DNA of 64,000 nucleotides from Microbispora hainanensis (GCF_006874475.1 NZ_VIRM01000033.1:1-64000), one strand, 5' to 3'. Shown: positions 49,499 through 58,639, counted from the first letter of the stretch. Numbers and translations: made by a program. Notes: generated by a model not told the origin, from the sequence alone.

Positions 49499-51818
49499 GC
49501 AGGTGCCGGTGCCGGTTCTGGGGGTGCCGGTTTTGGGGGTGCCGGTGCCGGGGGTGTCGGTATTGGGGGTGCGGCACCACGGGCCGGGATCGGCCAGGGC
49601 CGTGCGCGACGAGCTGAACCGGATCCGGCCCGATCTGGTGCTCGTCGAGGGCCCGCCCGAGGCCGACGGCCTGGTGGCGCTCGCCGCCGATCCCGGCATG
49701 CGCCCGCCCGTCGCGCTGCTGGCGTACGTGCCGGGGGAGCCGTCGCGGGCCGCCTTCTGGCCGTTCGCGGAGTTCTCCCCCGAGTGGCAGGCGATCGCCT
49801 ACGCCGCCGGGGCGGGCGTCGAGGTGCGGTTCTGCGACCTGCCCGCCGCGCACAGCCTCGCGCTCGACGCCGACCCCGTACGCCGCGATCCGATCGGCGA
49901 GCTCGCCCGTGCGGCGGGATACGACGACCCGGAGCGGTGGTGGGAGGACCTCGTCGAGCACCGGGGCGAGGCCGGGACGCTCGACGTGGTCGCCGAGGCG
50001 ATGCGGGCCGTGCGCGAGGGGCACGTCGCGGAGGGCGTCGAGGCCCGGCGTGAGGCGTACATGCGCAGGACGCTGCGGAAGGCGACGCGGGAGGGCTTCG
50101 CCCGGATCGCGGTGGTCTGCGGGGCCTGGCACCTGCCCGCACTGACCCTGCCCACGCCGACCCTGCCCACGCCGGCTCCGCCCGCGCCGACCCTGCCCAC
50201 GCCGGCTCCGCCCGCGCCGACCCTGCCCACGCCGGCTCCGCCCGCGCCGACCCTGCCCACGCCGGCTCCGCCCGCGCCGGCGCCCTCCGCGGGCGAGGAC
50301 GAGCGGCTGCTGCGCGGCCTGCCGAAGGTCAGGGTCGAGATGACGTGGGTGCCGTGGACCCACGGACGGCTCGCGGCGGGCGCGGGCTACGGCGCGGGCG
50401 TCGCCGCGCCCGGGTGGTACGAGCACCTCTTCACGGCGCCCGACCGCCCGGTGGAGCGCTGGCTCGCCCGCGCCGCCGCGATCCTGCGGGAGGAGGGCCT
50501 GCCCGTCTCCTCCGCGCACGTCATCGAGGCCGTACGGCTGGCCGAGTGCCTGGCGGCGCTGCGCGGCAGGCCGCTCGCCGGTCTGTCGGAGGTCACCGAG
50601 GCGGTCAGGGCGGTGCTGTGCGGCGGCGACGAGCTGCCGGTCGAGCTGGTCCGGCGGCGGATGGTCGTGGGGGAGCGGCTCGGGCGGGTGCCGGACGCCA
50701 CGCCGATGGTGCCGCTGCGGCGGGACCTGCGCGACGAGCAGCGGCGGCTGCGCATGAAGCCCGAGGTCATGGCCGGGGAGCACGACCTCGACCTGCGCAG
50801 GCCGCTCGACCTCGGCCGCAGCCGTCTGCTGCACCGGCTCGCCCTGCTGGGCGTGCCCTGGGGGACGCCGCGGCGGGCCCGGAGCAAGGGAACGTTCAAG
50901 GAGTCGTGGTCGCTGGAGTGGCGTCCGGAGCTCGACGTGGCCCTCATCGAGGCGGCCGTGTGGGGGATCACGGTCGAGGCGGCGGCGACGGCCCGCGTCC
51001 GCGACCTCGCGGGCGGCGCGGGCCTGACCGAGCTGGCCGGGCTGGTCGAGCGCTGCCTGCTCGCCCACCTGCCGGACGCGCTGCCGTACGTCCTGGGGTG
51101 CATAGAGGACCGGGCGGCGCTCGACGGCGAGGTGCGCCACCTTATGGGGGCGCTGCCCGCGCTCGTGCGGGCCCGCCGCTATGGAGACGTGCGCGGCACC
51201 GAGGGCCTCGCGGGCGTCACCGAGTCGATGCTCGCGCGGATCTGCGCCGGGCTGTCGCCCGCCCTCACGGGGCTGGACGAGGACGCGGCCCGGGAGATGG
51301 CGGCGCTGATGGACGGCGTCCACACGGCCGCCGGCTTGATGGGCGGCGGCCGGTGGCTCGCGACGCTGGCGGGGCTCGCCCGGCGCGACGACCTGCCGGG
51401 GCTGCTCGACGGCCGGATCGTGCGGATCCTGTTCGACGCCGGGGCGCTGGAGGACGACGTGGCCGCCCGCATGGCGCGGGCGATGTCGCCCGGCAACCCC
51501 CCGGCCCGGTCGGCGGCCTGGATGGAGGGCTTCCTGTCCGGGGGCGGCCTCCTGCTCGTCCACGACCCGCGCCTCCTGGCCGCCGTGGACGCCTGGCTCG
51601 CCGGCCTGTCGCCTGAGGCGTTCGTGGACGTGCTGCCGTTGCTGCGGCGCACATTCGGGGCGTTTCCGGCGCCGGAGCGGCGGATGATCGGCCGCAGGGT
51701 CCGCTCAGGCGCGGCGCCCGGGGGCGAGGAAGCGGCCGGTTACGACGACGGGCTGGCGGCGGCGGCCGTCCGCACCGTGCGCGACATCCTGGGGCACGAG
51801 ACGGGCGGGAGGTTGTGA
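49488..51818 (+). CDS. DUF5682-family protein with two internal repeat expansions
   Basis: A 776-residue protein. After a repetitive N-terminus (VPVLGVPVLGVPVPG) the family begins at VLGVRHHGPGSARAV, then LVLVEGPPEADGLVALAA, FAEFSPEWQAI and VVCGAWHLPAL. This part resembles ChaN/TraB-like folds that bind small ligands, but that is tentative. A proline-rich linker of four TLPTPAPPAP units splits the protein before EMTWVPWTHGRL. The rest (WSLEWRPELDVALIEAAVWG onward) is helical. No catalytic residues can be assigned. The true start may lie after the N-terminal repeats. The stop overlaps the VWA start by one base. Confidence 0.75.
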   Translation: MPAEQVPVPVLGVPVLGVPVPGVSVLGVRHHGPGSARAVRDELNRIRPDLVLVEGPPEADGLVALAADPGMRPPVALLAYVPGEPSRAAFWPFAEFSPEWQAIAYAAGAGVEVRFCDLPAAHSLALDADPVRRDPIGELARAAGYDDPERWWEDLVEHRGEAGTLDVVAEAMRAVREGHVAEGVEARREAYMRRTLRKATREGFARIAVVCGAWHLPALTLPTPTLPTPAPPAPTLPTPAPPAPTLPTPAPPAPTLPTPAPPAPAPSAGEDERLLRGLPKVRVEMTWVPWTHGRLAAGAGYGAGVAAPGWYEHLFTAPDRPVERWLARAAAILREEGLPVSSAHVIEAVRLAECLAALRGRPLAGLSEVTEAVRAVLCGGDELPVELVRRRMVVGERLGRVPDATPMVPLRRDLRDEQRRLRMKPEVMAGEHDLDLRRPLDLGRSRLLHRLALLGVPWGTPRRARSKGTFKESWSLEWRPELDVALIEAAVWGITVEAAATARVRDLAGGAGLTELAGLVERCLLAHLPDALPYVLGCIEDRAALDGEVRHLMGALPALVRARRYGDVRGTEGLAGVTESMLARICAGLSPALTGLDEDAAREMAALMDGVHTAAGLMGGGRWLATLAGLARRDDLPGLLDGRIVRILFDAGALEDDVAARMARAMSPGNPPARSAAWMEGFLSGGGLLLVHDPRLLAAVDAWLAGLSPEAFVDVLPLLRRTFGAFPAPERRMIGRRVRSGAAPGGEEAAGYDDGLAAAAVRTVRDILGHETGGRL
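49500..49570 (+). repeat. In-frame VPVLG-type repeat at the DUF5682 N-terminus
   Basis: Imperfect 12-21 bp units of the form GGTGCCGGT(TCT/TTT)GGGG encode a VPVLG run ahead of the conserved VLGVRHHGPGS start. Confidence 0.7.
50145..50279 (+). repeat. Perfect 30-bp tandem repeat, four and a half copies, in-frame
   Basis: Four identical 30-bp units (50160-50189, 50190-50219, 50220-50249, 50250-50279) encode TLPTPAPPAP each; a half unit precedes at 50145-50159. The absence of any mismatch points to recent expansion by slippage. It forms a Pro-rich linker in the DUF5682 protein. Confidence 0.95.
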
Positions 51819-52951
51819 TGGACGGCGAGGAGGAGCGGCTGCGCCGCTGGCGGCTGGTGCTGGGCGGCGCGGCGGAGGGGACGCTCGAAGGCGCGGACGC
51901 CCGGATGGACGTCGCCCTCACCGCCCTCTACGACGCGCAGGAGCAACGCGGCGCCGGCCTCGGCGCGTCCGCGCCCCGGGTGGCCCGCTGGCTGGGGGAC
52001 ATCAGGGAGTGCTTCCCCACCGGTGTCGTGCAGGTCATGCAGAAGGACGCCATCGAGCGGCTCGACCTGACCCGGCTCCTGCTGGAGCCCGAGATGCTGG
52101 AGGCCGTCGAGCCCGACGTGCACCTGGTGGGCACGCTGCTGTCGCTGAGCCGGCTGATGCCGGAGCGGGCCCGCGAGTCGGCCAGGGCCGTCGTCCGCAC
52201 GGTCGTGCGGGAGCTGGAGGCCCGGCTGACGCGGCGCACGCTGACGGCCGTCAGCGGCGCGCTCGACCGCTCGGCGAGGACCCATCGCCCCAGGAGGACG
52301 GCCGAGGTCGACTGGAACCGTACGATCCGGGCGAACCTGCGCAACTACCTCCCCGAGCGGAGGACCGTCGTGCCGTCCCGGCTGGTCGGGTACGCCCGAG
52401 GGCAGCGGGCCGTCCGGCGGGAGGTCGTGCTCGCGGTCGACCAGAGCGGCTCGATGGCCGCCTCAGTGGTGTACGCGGGCGTCTTCGCCGCGGTGCTCGC
52501 CTCGATGCGTTCGCTCAAGACCTCGTTCGTGGCCTTCGACACGGCCGTGGCCGATCTGACCGATCGGCTGCACGACCCCGTAGAGGTGTTGTTCGGCACC
52601 CAGCTCGGCGGCGGCACCGACATCAACCGGGCGGTGGCCTACTGCGAGCGGCTCGTCACCCGGCCGGCCGACACGATCTTCCTGCTGATCAGCGACCTGT
52701 ACGAGGGCGGGCCGCGCGAGGAGATGCTGCGCCGGATGGCCGCCATGTCCGCCGCCGGGGTCCAGGTGATCGTGCTGCTCGCGCTGTCGGACGAGGGCAC
52801 GCCGCAGTACGACCACGACAACGCGGCGGCGCTGGCCGCGATGGGCGTGCCGGTCTTCGCCTGCACGCCGGACGCCTTTCCCGGCCTCATGGCGGCCGCC
52901 ATAGAGCGCCGGTCGTACGACCAAGGTCGCATTCCCGCGCCAGGACGGTGA
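51818..52951 (+). CDS. VWA-domain protein (MoxR partner, CoxE-like)
   Basis: A 377-residue protein whose C-terminal half is a von Willebrand A domain with a complete MIDAS: D208-Q-S210-G-S212, T267 in GGGTDIN and D293 in SDLYEGG. The N-terminal helical part includes FPTGVVQVMQKDAIERLDLT and WNRTIRANLRNYLPERRTVV, features of VWA proteins paired with MoxR ATPases. It is the last gene of the five-gene operon. ATG 51818 is chosen because GGGAGG lies 5 nt upstream; GTG 51815 is adjacent. Confidence 0.9.
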   Translation: MDGEEERLRRWRLVLGGAAEGTLEGADARMDVALTALYDAQEQRGAGLGASAPRVARWLGDIRECFPTGVVQVMQKDAIERLDLTRLLLEPEMLEAVEPDVHLVGTLLSLSRLMPERARESARAVVRTVVRELEARLTRRTLTAVSGALDRSARTHRPRRTAEVDWNRTIRANLRNYLPERRTVVPSRLVGYARGQRAVRREVVLAVDQSGSMAASVVYAGVFAAVLASMRSLKTSFVAFDTAVADLTDRLHDPVEVLFGTQLGGGTDINRAVAYCERLVTRPADTIFLLISDLYEGGPREEMLRRMAAMSAAGVQVIVLLALSDEGTPQYDHDNAAALAAMGVPVFACTPDAFPGLMAAAIERRSYDQGRIPAPGR

Positions 52952-52955
52952 TTTG

Positions 52956-52961
52956 TAATGT
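52956..52961 (+). promoter_or_regulatory. Leaderless-type -10 element TAATGT
   Basis: TAATGT ends 7 nt before the ATG at 52969 and separates the MFS gene from the MoxR-VWA operon as its own unit. Confidence 0.5.
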
Positions 52962-52968
52962 CCGTATC

Positions 52969-54336
52969 ATGTCTTCGGTAATGACCGCTCCCGCCACCGT
53001 CTTCAGCCGGCACTACCGTTCCCTGAGCGTCGGGATCGTGGCCCTGGTGATGCTCGTCGCGTTCGAATATCTGGCGGTGGCCACCGCGATGCCCCTGATC
53101 GGCCGGGAGCTGAACGGCTACCACCTCTACGGCCTGGCGTTCAGCGGCGGCATGGCGGCCAACGTCATCGCCACGGTGGTGGGGGGACGCTGGAGCGACG
53201 CCCGGGGGCCGTACCCCGCCCTGTGGACGGGAGTGGCGGGATTCGTCGCCGGGCTGGCCGTCTCCGGGTTCGCGCCCGCCATGGAGGTCTTCCTCGTCGG
53301 GCGCTTCCTCCAGGGACTCGGCGGCGGCCTGTTCAACGTGGCGCTGTACGTCCTCGTCGCCCAGGCGTACCCCTCGGCCATGCACCCGCGGGTGTTCTCC
53401 GCGCTGGCCGCGGCGTGGGTGCTGCCGTCCGTGATCGGCCCGGCCGTCACCGGCTTCGTGGCGGAGACCTGGAGCTGGCGCCTGATCTTCCTGGGCGTGG
53501 CGGTGCTGTCGCTCCCGGCCGCGCTGATCATGTATCGCGGGCTGCCCGCCGGGGACGGGCAGCCCAGGGAGGCGATGGGCCGGGCCTTCCTGCCCCGGTT
53601 CGCCTGGGGCGTCTGCGCCGCGATCGGCGCGGCGCTGCTGCAGTACGGCAGCGGCGCGGCGGGCGCGGGGATCGTCCTGGCGGTCGCCGGGCTCGCGGTC
53701 CTCGCACTGGCGCTGCCGAAGCTGCTGCCGAACGGGACGCTGCGCGCCGCCCGCGGGCTGCCAACCGTGATCGCGCTGCGCGGTCTGGCCGCCGGATCGT
53801 TCTTCGCCGCCGAGGTGTTCGTCCCGCTGATGCTGGTGCAGGAGCGGCACCTGAACACCGCCGAGGCCGGGCTCGCGCTCACCGGCGGGGCCCTCGCCTG
53901 GTCGCTCGGCTCGTGGATCCAGGGCCGCAGGCCCCACGCGCGGGCGATGACCATCCGCCTCGGCGCGACCCTGATCGCCGCCGGCATCTGCGTCACCGCT
54001 CTGATCGTCATCCCCGCCACGCCGTCCCTCGTGGTCTTCGCGGGCTGGATGGTGGCGGGCCTGGGCATCGGCATGGTCTTCCCGACGCTGTCGGTGCTGG
54101 TGCTGGAGCTGTCCGCGCCGGGGGAGGAGGGCCGCAACAGCGCGTCGCTGAGCATCGGAGAGTCGGTCTTCTCCGTCGTCGCCGTCGCGGTCACCGGGGC
54201 CCTTTTCGCCGCGTACGGGGGCCGTCCGTGGGTCTACGTGACATGCCTCGGCCTGCTGGTCGTCATGGCGGGAACGGCCACTCTCGTGGGCGGCCGTTTC
54301 GAGCACCGCCGCGAACCGGGCACCATGGAGGTCTAG
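52969..54336 (+). CDS. MFS transporter
   Basis: A 455-residue major facilitator with about 12-14 helices. VGIVALVMLVAFEYLAVATA is helix 1, GRWSDARGPYP fits motif A between helices 2 and 3, and VFLVGRFLQGLGGGLFNVAL and WVLPSVIGPAVTGFVAETWS form the motif C region of drug/H+ antiporters. The substrate is unknown. The start is chosen from the leaderless promoter (ATG 52969); the open frame upstream overlaps the VWA gene and is out of phase with it. Confidence 0.9.
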   Translation: MSSVMTAPATVFSRHYRSLSVGIVALVMLVAFEYLAVATAMPLIGRELNGYHLYGLAFSGGMAANVIATVVGGRWSDARGPYPALWTGVAGFVAGLAVSGFAPAMEVFLVGRFLQGLGGGLFNVALYVLVAQAYPSAMHPRVFSALAAAWVLPSVIGPAVTGFVAETWSWRLIFLGVAVLSLPAALIMYRGLPAGDGQPREAMGRAFLPRFAWGVCAAIGAALLQYGSGAAGAGIVLAVAGLAVLALALPKLLPNGTLRAARGLPTVIALRGLAAGSFFAAEVFVPLMLVQERHLNTAEAGLALTGGALAWSLGSWIQGRRPHARAMTIRLGATLIAAGICVTALIVIPATPSLVVFAGWMVAGLGIGMVFPTLSVLVLELSAPGEEGRNSASLSIGESVFSVVAVAVTGALFAAYGGRPWVYVTCLGLLVVMAGTATLVGGRFEHRREPGTMEV

Positions 54337-54443
54337 GGAATCCCGGAAATGCCGCCGTGGAGCAAGCCGGCCGGACGTAGCGCCACCGAGGCGCATCCGG
54401 GGCGGCTTTCGGCGGGTCCGGGGAGAGAAGTGAGGGGATCCGA

Positions 54444-55439
54444 GTGCCGCGTGTCCGGGAGCTGGAGGTCTTCAGGATGACCCTGCCGTACGGCAGGCGT
54501 CCGGAGACCGTCCTGGTGAAGATCACGGACTACGGCGGCATGGTCGGCTGGGGCGAGGCCGTCGATCCCGCCGAGGCCGGCCCGCTCGAGCGGGCCCTGC
54601 CCGCGCTCATCGGCATCGACTGGGAGCACCCGTCGGAGCTGGGGGAGATCCCCGGCGGCGCGGCCGGCGACATGGCCTGCTGGGACCTGTGGGGCCGCAT
54701 GAACGGCGTCCCGCTCTCCCACGCCCTCGGCGGCAGCCGCACGTCGCTGATCGCGACCGTCAGGCTGACGGCCGACCGCTCACTGGAGAGCATGGTCGCC
54801 CGGGTGAACCGGCACGTCTGCGCGGGCTACGGGCACGTGACGCTCGACGTCCATCCCGGCTGGGACGTCGAGCCGCTGCGCGCCGTGCGCGCCGCCTATC
54901 CCGGCCTGGCCATCGCGGTGGACGGGCGCGGCGCCTACACGGAGATCGCGCAGCTGGAGGCGCTGGACGCCTACGGGGTGGTGGCCATCGAACGCCCCTT
55001 CAAGGACCTGCTGACCAGCGCCGACCTGCAAGACCGGGTGTCCGCCCAGGTCGCGGTCGAGGTGGCCTCGGTGTCCGAGCTCGACGAGGCGGTGAGCCTC
55101 AACGCGGGCCGGGCGCTGCTGCTGCGTCCCGCGAAGTTCGGCTCGCTCGGCGCCGTACGGCTCGCGCACGACCGCGCGGTGGAGGCCGGGTGGGACATCG
55201 TCTGCGCCGGCGGCCTCGGCGCGGGGCTGGCCCGGGCCGCGACGGTCGCCGTCGCCAGCCTGCCCGGCTGCTCCCTGCCCAGCGACGTCGCCGAGCCGCC
55301 CAAGAGCGCGCAGGTGGTGCTCCCGCCGGTCGGCGCGTCCGGCGGGGTCGTCGCGGTGCCGCTCACCCAGCCCGGTCTCGGGCACACGGTGGACGAGGAC
55401 CGGGTTCGCCGCATGGCCCGCGCGTCGTTCCGCGTCTGA
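54444..55439 (+). CDS. Enolase-superfamily (MLE/OSBS-like) protein lacking catalytic lysines
   Basis: A 331-residue enolase-superfamily protein, close in layout to o-succinylbenzoate synthase/amino-acid racemase members. The barrel keeps VDGRGAYT (D160) and IERPF (E183), two metal ligands, and SLPGCSLPSD near the end. However, the KxK motif on strand 2 reads T133-L-D135, and the second lysine in NIKPGR reads LLRPAK (R228). The third ligand region is VEVAS instead of LDES. Acid/base catalysis of the usual kind is therefore unlikely. The GTG start has a GAGGGG upstream. No menaquinone genes surround it. Confidence 0.75.
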   Translation: MPRVRELEVFRMTLPYGRRPETVLVKITDYGGMVGWGEAVDPAEAGPLERALPALIGIDWEHPSELGEIPGGAAGDMACWDLWGRMNGVPLSHALGGSRTSLIATVRLTADRSLESMVARVNRHVCAGYGHVTLDVHPGWDVEPLRAVRAAYPGLAIAVDGRGAYTEIAQLEALDAYGVVAIERPFKDLLTSADLQDRVSAQVAVEVASVSELDEAVSLNAGRALLLRPAKFGSLGAVRLAHDRAVEAGWDIVCAGGLGAGLARAATVAVASLPGCSLPSDVAEPPKSAQVVLPPVGASGGVVAVPLTQPGLGHTVDEDRVRRMARASFRV

Positions 55440-55507
55440 CCCGCGCTCCCGCCTACGGCACGCCTCTGCCTACGGCGGGCGCCGGCCCGGGCGGGAACCG
55501 GCTCGGC

Positions 55508-57034
55508 TCAGCTCGCCATCGCCGCGCTCGGCGCCCCGCAGCCGTCGTCGATCGGGCTGGGCGTCCCCGGAGACGGGAGCACGGGCGTGGGAGAGGGCGG
55601 CGGGGAGTTCCGGTGCCGATGCCGGTGCCGTCCCGGAGCGGACGGGGCGCCGGACGGAGTGGCGGAAGCACCGGCCCGGGCGTGCTCCGAGGCCCGGATC
55701 GCCTTGGCCGTGAGCAGCCGGATCCGGTCCCAGTCGGGATAGGCGGTGTTGATCAGGGGCGGCACGAACTGCAGGCCGGTGATCGCGGCGTGCTTGACCT
55801 TCCAGGCCAGCGGCACCAGGTGTTCCAGCATGGGCCGGGGCACGTCGGTGCTGAGCATCCTGCGGGTGGCCGCCGCGATCTCGGTGAACCGCGTCAGCAC
55901 CGTGGCCGGGTCGGCCTGGGAGAGCAGGGCCCCGAGGACGCACCGCTGCCGGTGCATCCGGTCGAAGTCATCACTGAAGGTGCGGGAGCGGGCATACCAC
56001 AGCGCCTCGGTGCCGTTCAGCCGCCGGGTGCCCGCCCTGACGACGCCCTCGTCGTGCAGGCCGTACACGATGTCGCGGTCCACCGACACCACGAGCCCGC
56101 CGAGGGCGTCGATCATCTTCGCGAAGCCCCAGATGTTGACCAGGGCGTACCAGTCGATCCGCAGGCCGAGGGTGTAGCCGACCGTCTCCTTGAGGACCTC
56201 GGCGCCCATGTTCCGCCGCCCGCCGAACAGCTCGGGATGGTCGTCGGCGTACTGCCACACCGAGAACAGCAGGTCCTCGCGCCAGCCGGGGCGATACTCC
56301 GGGAGCTGGAAGCCGAAGGGGAAGCGGGCGGCCATGGCGCTGCCCGGGGGGAAGCGGACGTGTTCCAGGTTGCGCGGCAGGCCGAGCAGCACGGTGTTGC
56401 CGGTCCGCACGTCCACGCTCGCGACGTTGAGGCTGTCGGTGCGCATCCCGATCCGGTTGTCGCCCCAGTCGCCGCCGAGCAGGAGCACGTTGACCCGGTC
56501 GCGGCCCGCCCACGGGTCCTCCTGGCGTACGACACCGGCCGCCTGACCGGTCCCGGCGGGAGCGGCGAACAGCGAGTCGAGGGTCTGCTCGGACACGCGG
56601 GCATATCGGGCGGCGATCGCGAACGGCACCGCGACGGTGACCGCGAGCACGCCCGCGACCAGCCCGGTGAGGACCTGCCCCCTGCGGGGCAGCCGGCCGG
56701 GCCGCAGGACGACGTACGAACGGATGACCAGCCAGAACCAGGCGACGGCACAGGCCCCGAACACCAGCGAGATCTGGCCCAGCCATCCCAGCGCGCGTCC
56801 GGCGAGGCCGGCGTCCGCGCCGAGGGCCACGCACACGACGGCGACGACCACGGTCAGGTAGCCGCCGAGCAGGAGCAGCCCACTGCGCCACCGGCCCGCG
56901 CGCAGGTGCGCCGCCCCGGGCAGCACCGCCGACAGCGCCACCCAGCCGATGAGCGCGGTGGCGTCGAACGCCGGCCCGCCGCGACGCGTCGCCGGCGGGG
57001 CGCCGTTCCGGGGTGCGAGATCAGGGGTGACCAC
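55508..57034 (-). CDS. LytR-CpsA-Psr family ligase
   Basis: A 508-residue membrane-anchored LCP protein, the class that attaches secondary glycopolymers to peptidoglycan. Three to four N-terminal helices are followed by the LCP domain: VNVLLLGGDWGDNRIGMRTDS, LGLPRNLEHVRFP with the polyprenyl-phosphate Arg, DALGGLVVSVDRDI and WYARSRTFSDDFDRMHRQR. The C-terminus is a low-complexity His/Pro/Ser-rich tail (APGRHRHRHRNSPPPS). The start is GTG 57034. It is downstream of the alpha/beta hydrolase gene on the same strand (99-nt gap), so both may be wall-related. Confidence 0.92.
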   Translation of the reverse strand: MVTPDLAPRNGAPPATRRGGPAFDATALIGWVALSAVLPGAAHLRAGRWRSGLLLLGGYLTVVVAVVCVALGADAGLAGRALGWLGQISLVFGACAVAWFWLVIRSYVVLRPGRLPRRGQVLTGLVAGVLAVTVAVPFAIAARYARVSEQTLDSLFAAPAGTGQAAGVVRQEDPWAGRDRVNVLLLGGDWGDNRIGMRTDSLNVASVDVRTGNTVLLGLPRNLEHVRFPPGSAMAARFPFGFQLPEYRPGWREDLLFSVWQYADDHPELFGGRRNMGAEVLKETVGYTLGLRIDWYALVNIWGFAKMIDALGGLVVSVDRDIVYGLHDEGVVRAGTRRLNGTEALWYARSRTFSDDFDRMHRQRCVLGALLSQADPATVLTRFTEIAAATRRMLSTDVPRPMLEHLVPLAWKVKHAAITGLQFVPPLINTAYPDWDRIRLLTAKAIRASEHARAGASATPSGAPSAPGRHRHRHRNSPPPSPTPVLPSPGTPSPIDDGCGAPSAAMAS

Positions 57035-57133
57035 GCGTCAATTGAAGCGACACCGGCCGCGGAAAACCCGTCGGCGGCACCAGCCGGAACAGTCCATACC
57101 GGCATTTGACCGGGACTCGACCTTGGCCTCGGC

Positions 57134-58639
57134 CTACCAGGGGAAAGCGAACAGCCCGTAGTAGGCGGCGGTCAGCAGCAGCAGCGCGGTCCCGCCGAGC
57201 ACACCGGCGAGGACGCTCTTCTGCCAGGGCGTCGGCTCCCAGCCGTCCCGCAGGCCGCCGGTCACCGCCGCGAACGTCGTGACCGTCTGCACGAGCATCA
57301 GGAGGGCGAGCAGGCGCACGACCAGCCACCCGGCCTGTACGGCGGGCCAGGCGCCGGCCTGGTTGACCGAGAACAGCACGATGAGCGTGATGAACGCCAG
57401 GACCGCGGCGAGCTCGCCGAGGCCGGTCCAGGCCATCCTGCGCAGCCGCCGCCGGAGGGCCGGCCACAGTTGCACGGTGGCCTCCAACCTGGCCTGCAGC
57501 CGCAGGTCGCGCCCGCGCAGCCGGACGACCATCTCGGTGACCGGCGCCGCGACGTAACCCACCGCGGCCAGGCAGAGCGTCAGCCACAGGATCGTGCTGT
57601 TGCCCCACCACGGCGCGGCCGGCACGTCGGCGGCCTCGAAGCGCTGCACCGGCGTCGCCCCCGCGATCGCCACCGAGGGCCTGGCCGTACGCGGCAGGTC
57701 GTTCATCCAGTTGGCCAGCGTGGGCAGGTAGTCCGGGACGTACGGCCCGCCGTGGATCCGCATGGCGTGGTCGGCCCCGGCGAGGAAGCGGATCGTGTAG
57801 TCGGTGTTGCCGCCCTCGGCCAGGGCCGTGGTGAGCGTCACGGTGCTCTCCACGAAGGGGATGGACGGGTCGTCGGTGCCGTACAGCGCCAGGACGGGCT
57901 GGGTGATCCCGCGCAGGGCGGGCACACCGTCGTAGCGCAGGAAGTCGAAGCCGACCCCGCCCATCGCCCGCGTGAGCAGGTCGCGTACGCCGGTCGGGGC
58001 GTGCAGGCGCAGCAGTTGCTCGTTCAGCGCCCAGGCGACCTGGCGCAGCGGGGAGACGTTCGGGGAGGAGACCAGCACCACGAACGCGGCCTGCGGATCA
58101 CGCGCGGCGGCGATCGGGACGACCCAGCCGCCCTCGCTGACGCCCCACAGGCCGGCTCGCGCCGGGTCGACGTCGGGCCGTCCGCGCAGCACCCGCAGCA
58201 TGCGCAGGGCGTCGTCGGCGAGCAGGCCGAAGTCGCGGCTGCGGAAGGAGTAGCCCACCGTCCGCTTGTCGTACGCCAGCGTGACGATGCCCGCGCCGGC
58301 CAGCCACTCGGCCTGCTGGGTGAACTCGCCACCGTCGCCCGACCCCGAGCCCTGCACGAACACCATCGCGGGATGGCGTCCGGGGGACAGGGGCGCCCTG
58401 ATCGTCGCCTTCAGCGTCTCGTTCTTGGCCGGCACGAGGAGCGTCTCGGTGCGGAACCTGTCGGTGCGGGCGACGGGCCGCACTTCGGCGGCGGGCTGAG
58501 GAGGTAAGTCGCGGAACTGGGGCGAAGCGGATAGAGGCGGGGGATCGAAGGCCGGCGGGGAGAGCAAGTGACCGACGGCGGCGAGTGCCACCATCAGCAC
58601 ACCGGCGATCACTCCGAGAGTGCCCCGGCCGACGTTCAT
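57134..58639 (-). CDS. Membrane alpha/beta hydrolase with four C-terminal helices
   Basis: A 501-residue protein: an N-terminal signal anchor (GTLGVIAGVLMVALAAVGHLL), an extracytoplasmic alpha/beta-hydrolase domain with VFVQGSGSGDGGEF as oxyanion region, the nucleophile elbow GVSEGGW, LYGTDDPSIPF (Asp) and AGADHAMRI (His), then about four C-terminal transmembrane helices (STILWLTLCLAAVGYVAAP, LAAVLAFITLIVLF and two more). The hydrolase-plus-membrane-domain fusion is uncommon. GGGGAG lies 9 nt before the ATG. The substrate could be a lipid or wall-ester; that is inference. Confidence 0.82.
   Translation of the reverse strand: MNVGRGTLGVIAGVLMVALAAVGHLLSPPAFDPPPLSASPQFRDLPPQPAAEVRPVARTDRFRTETLLVPAKNETLKATIRAPLSPGRHPAMVFVQGSGSGDGGEFTQQAEWLAGAGIVTLAYDKRTVGYSFRSRDFGLLADDALRMLRVLRGRPDVDPARAGLWGVSEGGWVVPIAAARDPQAAFVVLVSSPNVSPLRQVAWALNEQLLRLHAPTGVRDLLTRAMGGVGFDFLRYDGVPALRGITQPVLALYGTDDPSIPFVESTVTLTTALAEGGNTDYTIRFLAGADHAMRIHGGPYVPDYLPTLANWMNDLPRTARPSVAIAGATPVQRFEAADVPAAPWWGNSTILWLTLCLAAVGYVAAPVTEMVVRLRGRDLRLQARLEATVQLWPALRRRLRRMAWTGLGELAAVLAFITLIVLFSVNQAGAWPAVQAGWLVVRLLALLMLVQTVTTFAAVTGGLRDGWEPTPWQKSVLAGVLGGTALLLLTAAYYGLFAFPW

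Noticed and set aside
50145-50279. CRISPR array
   Set aside because: The 30-bp units are directly adjacent without spacers and are in-frame coding sequence.
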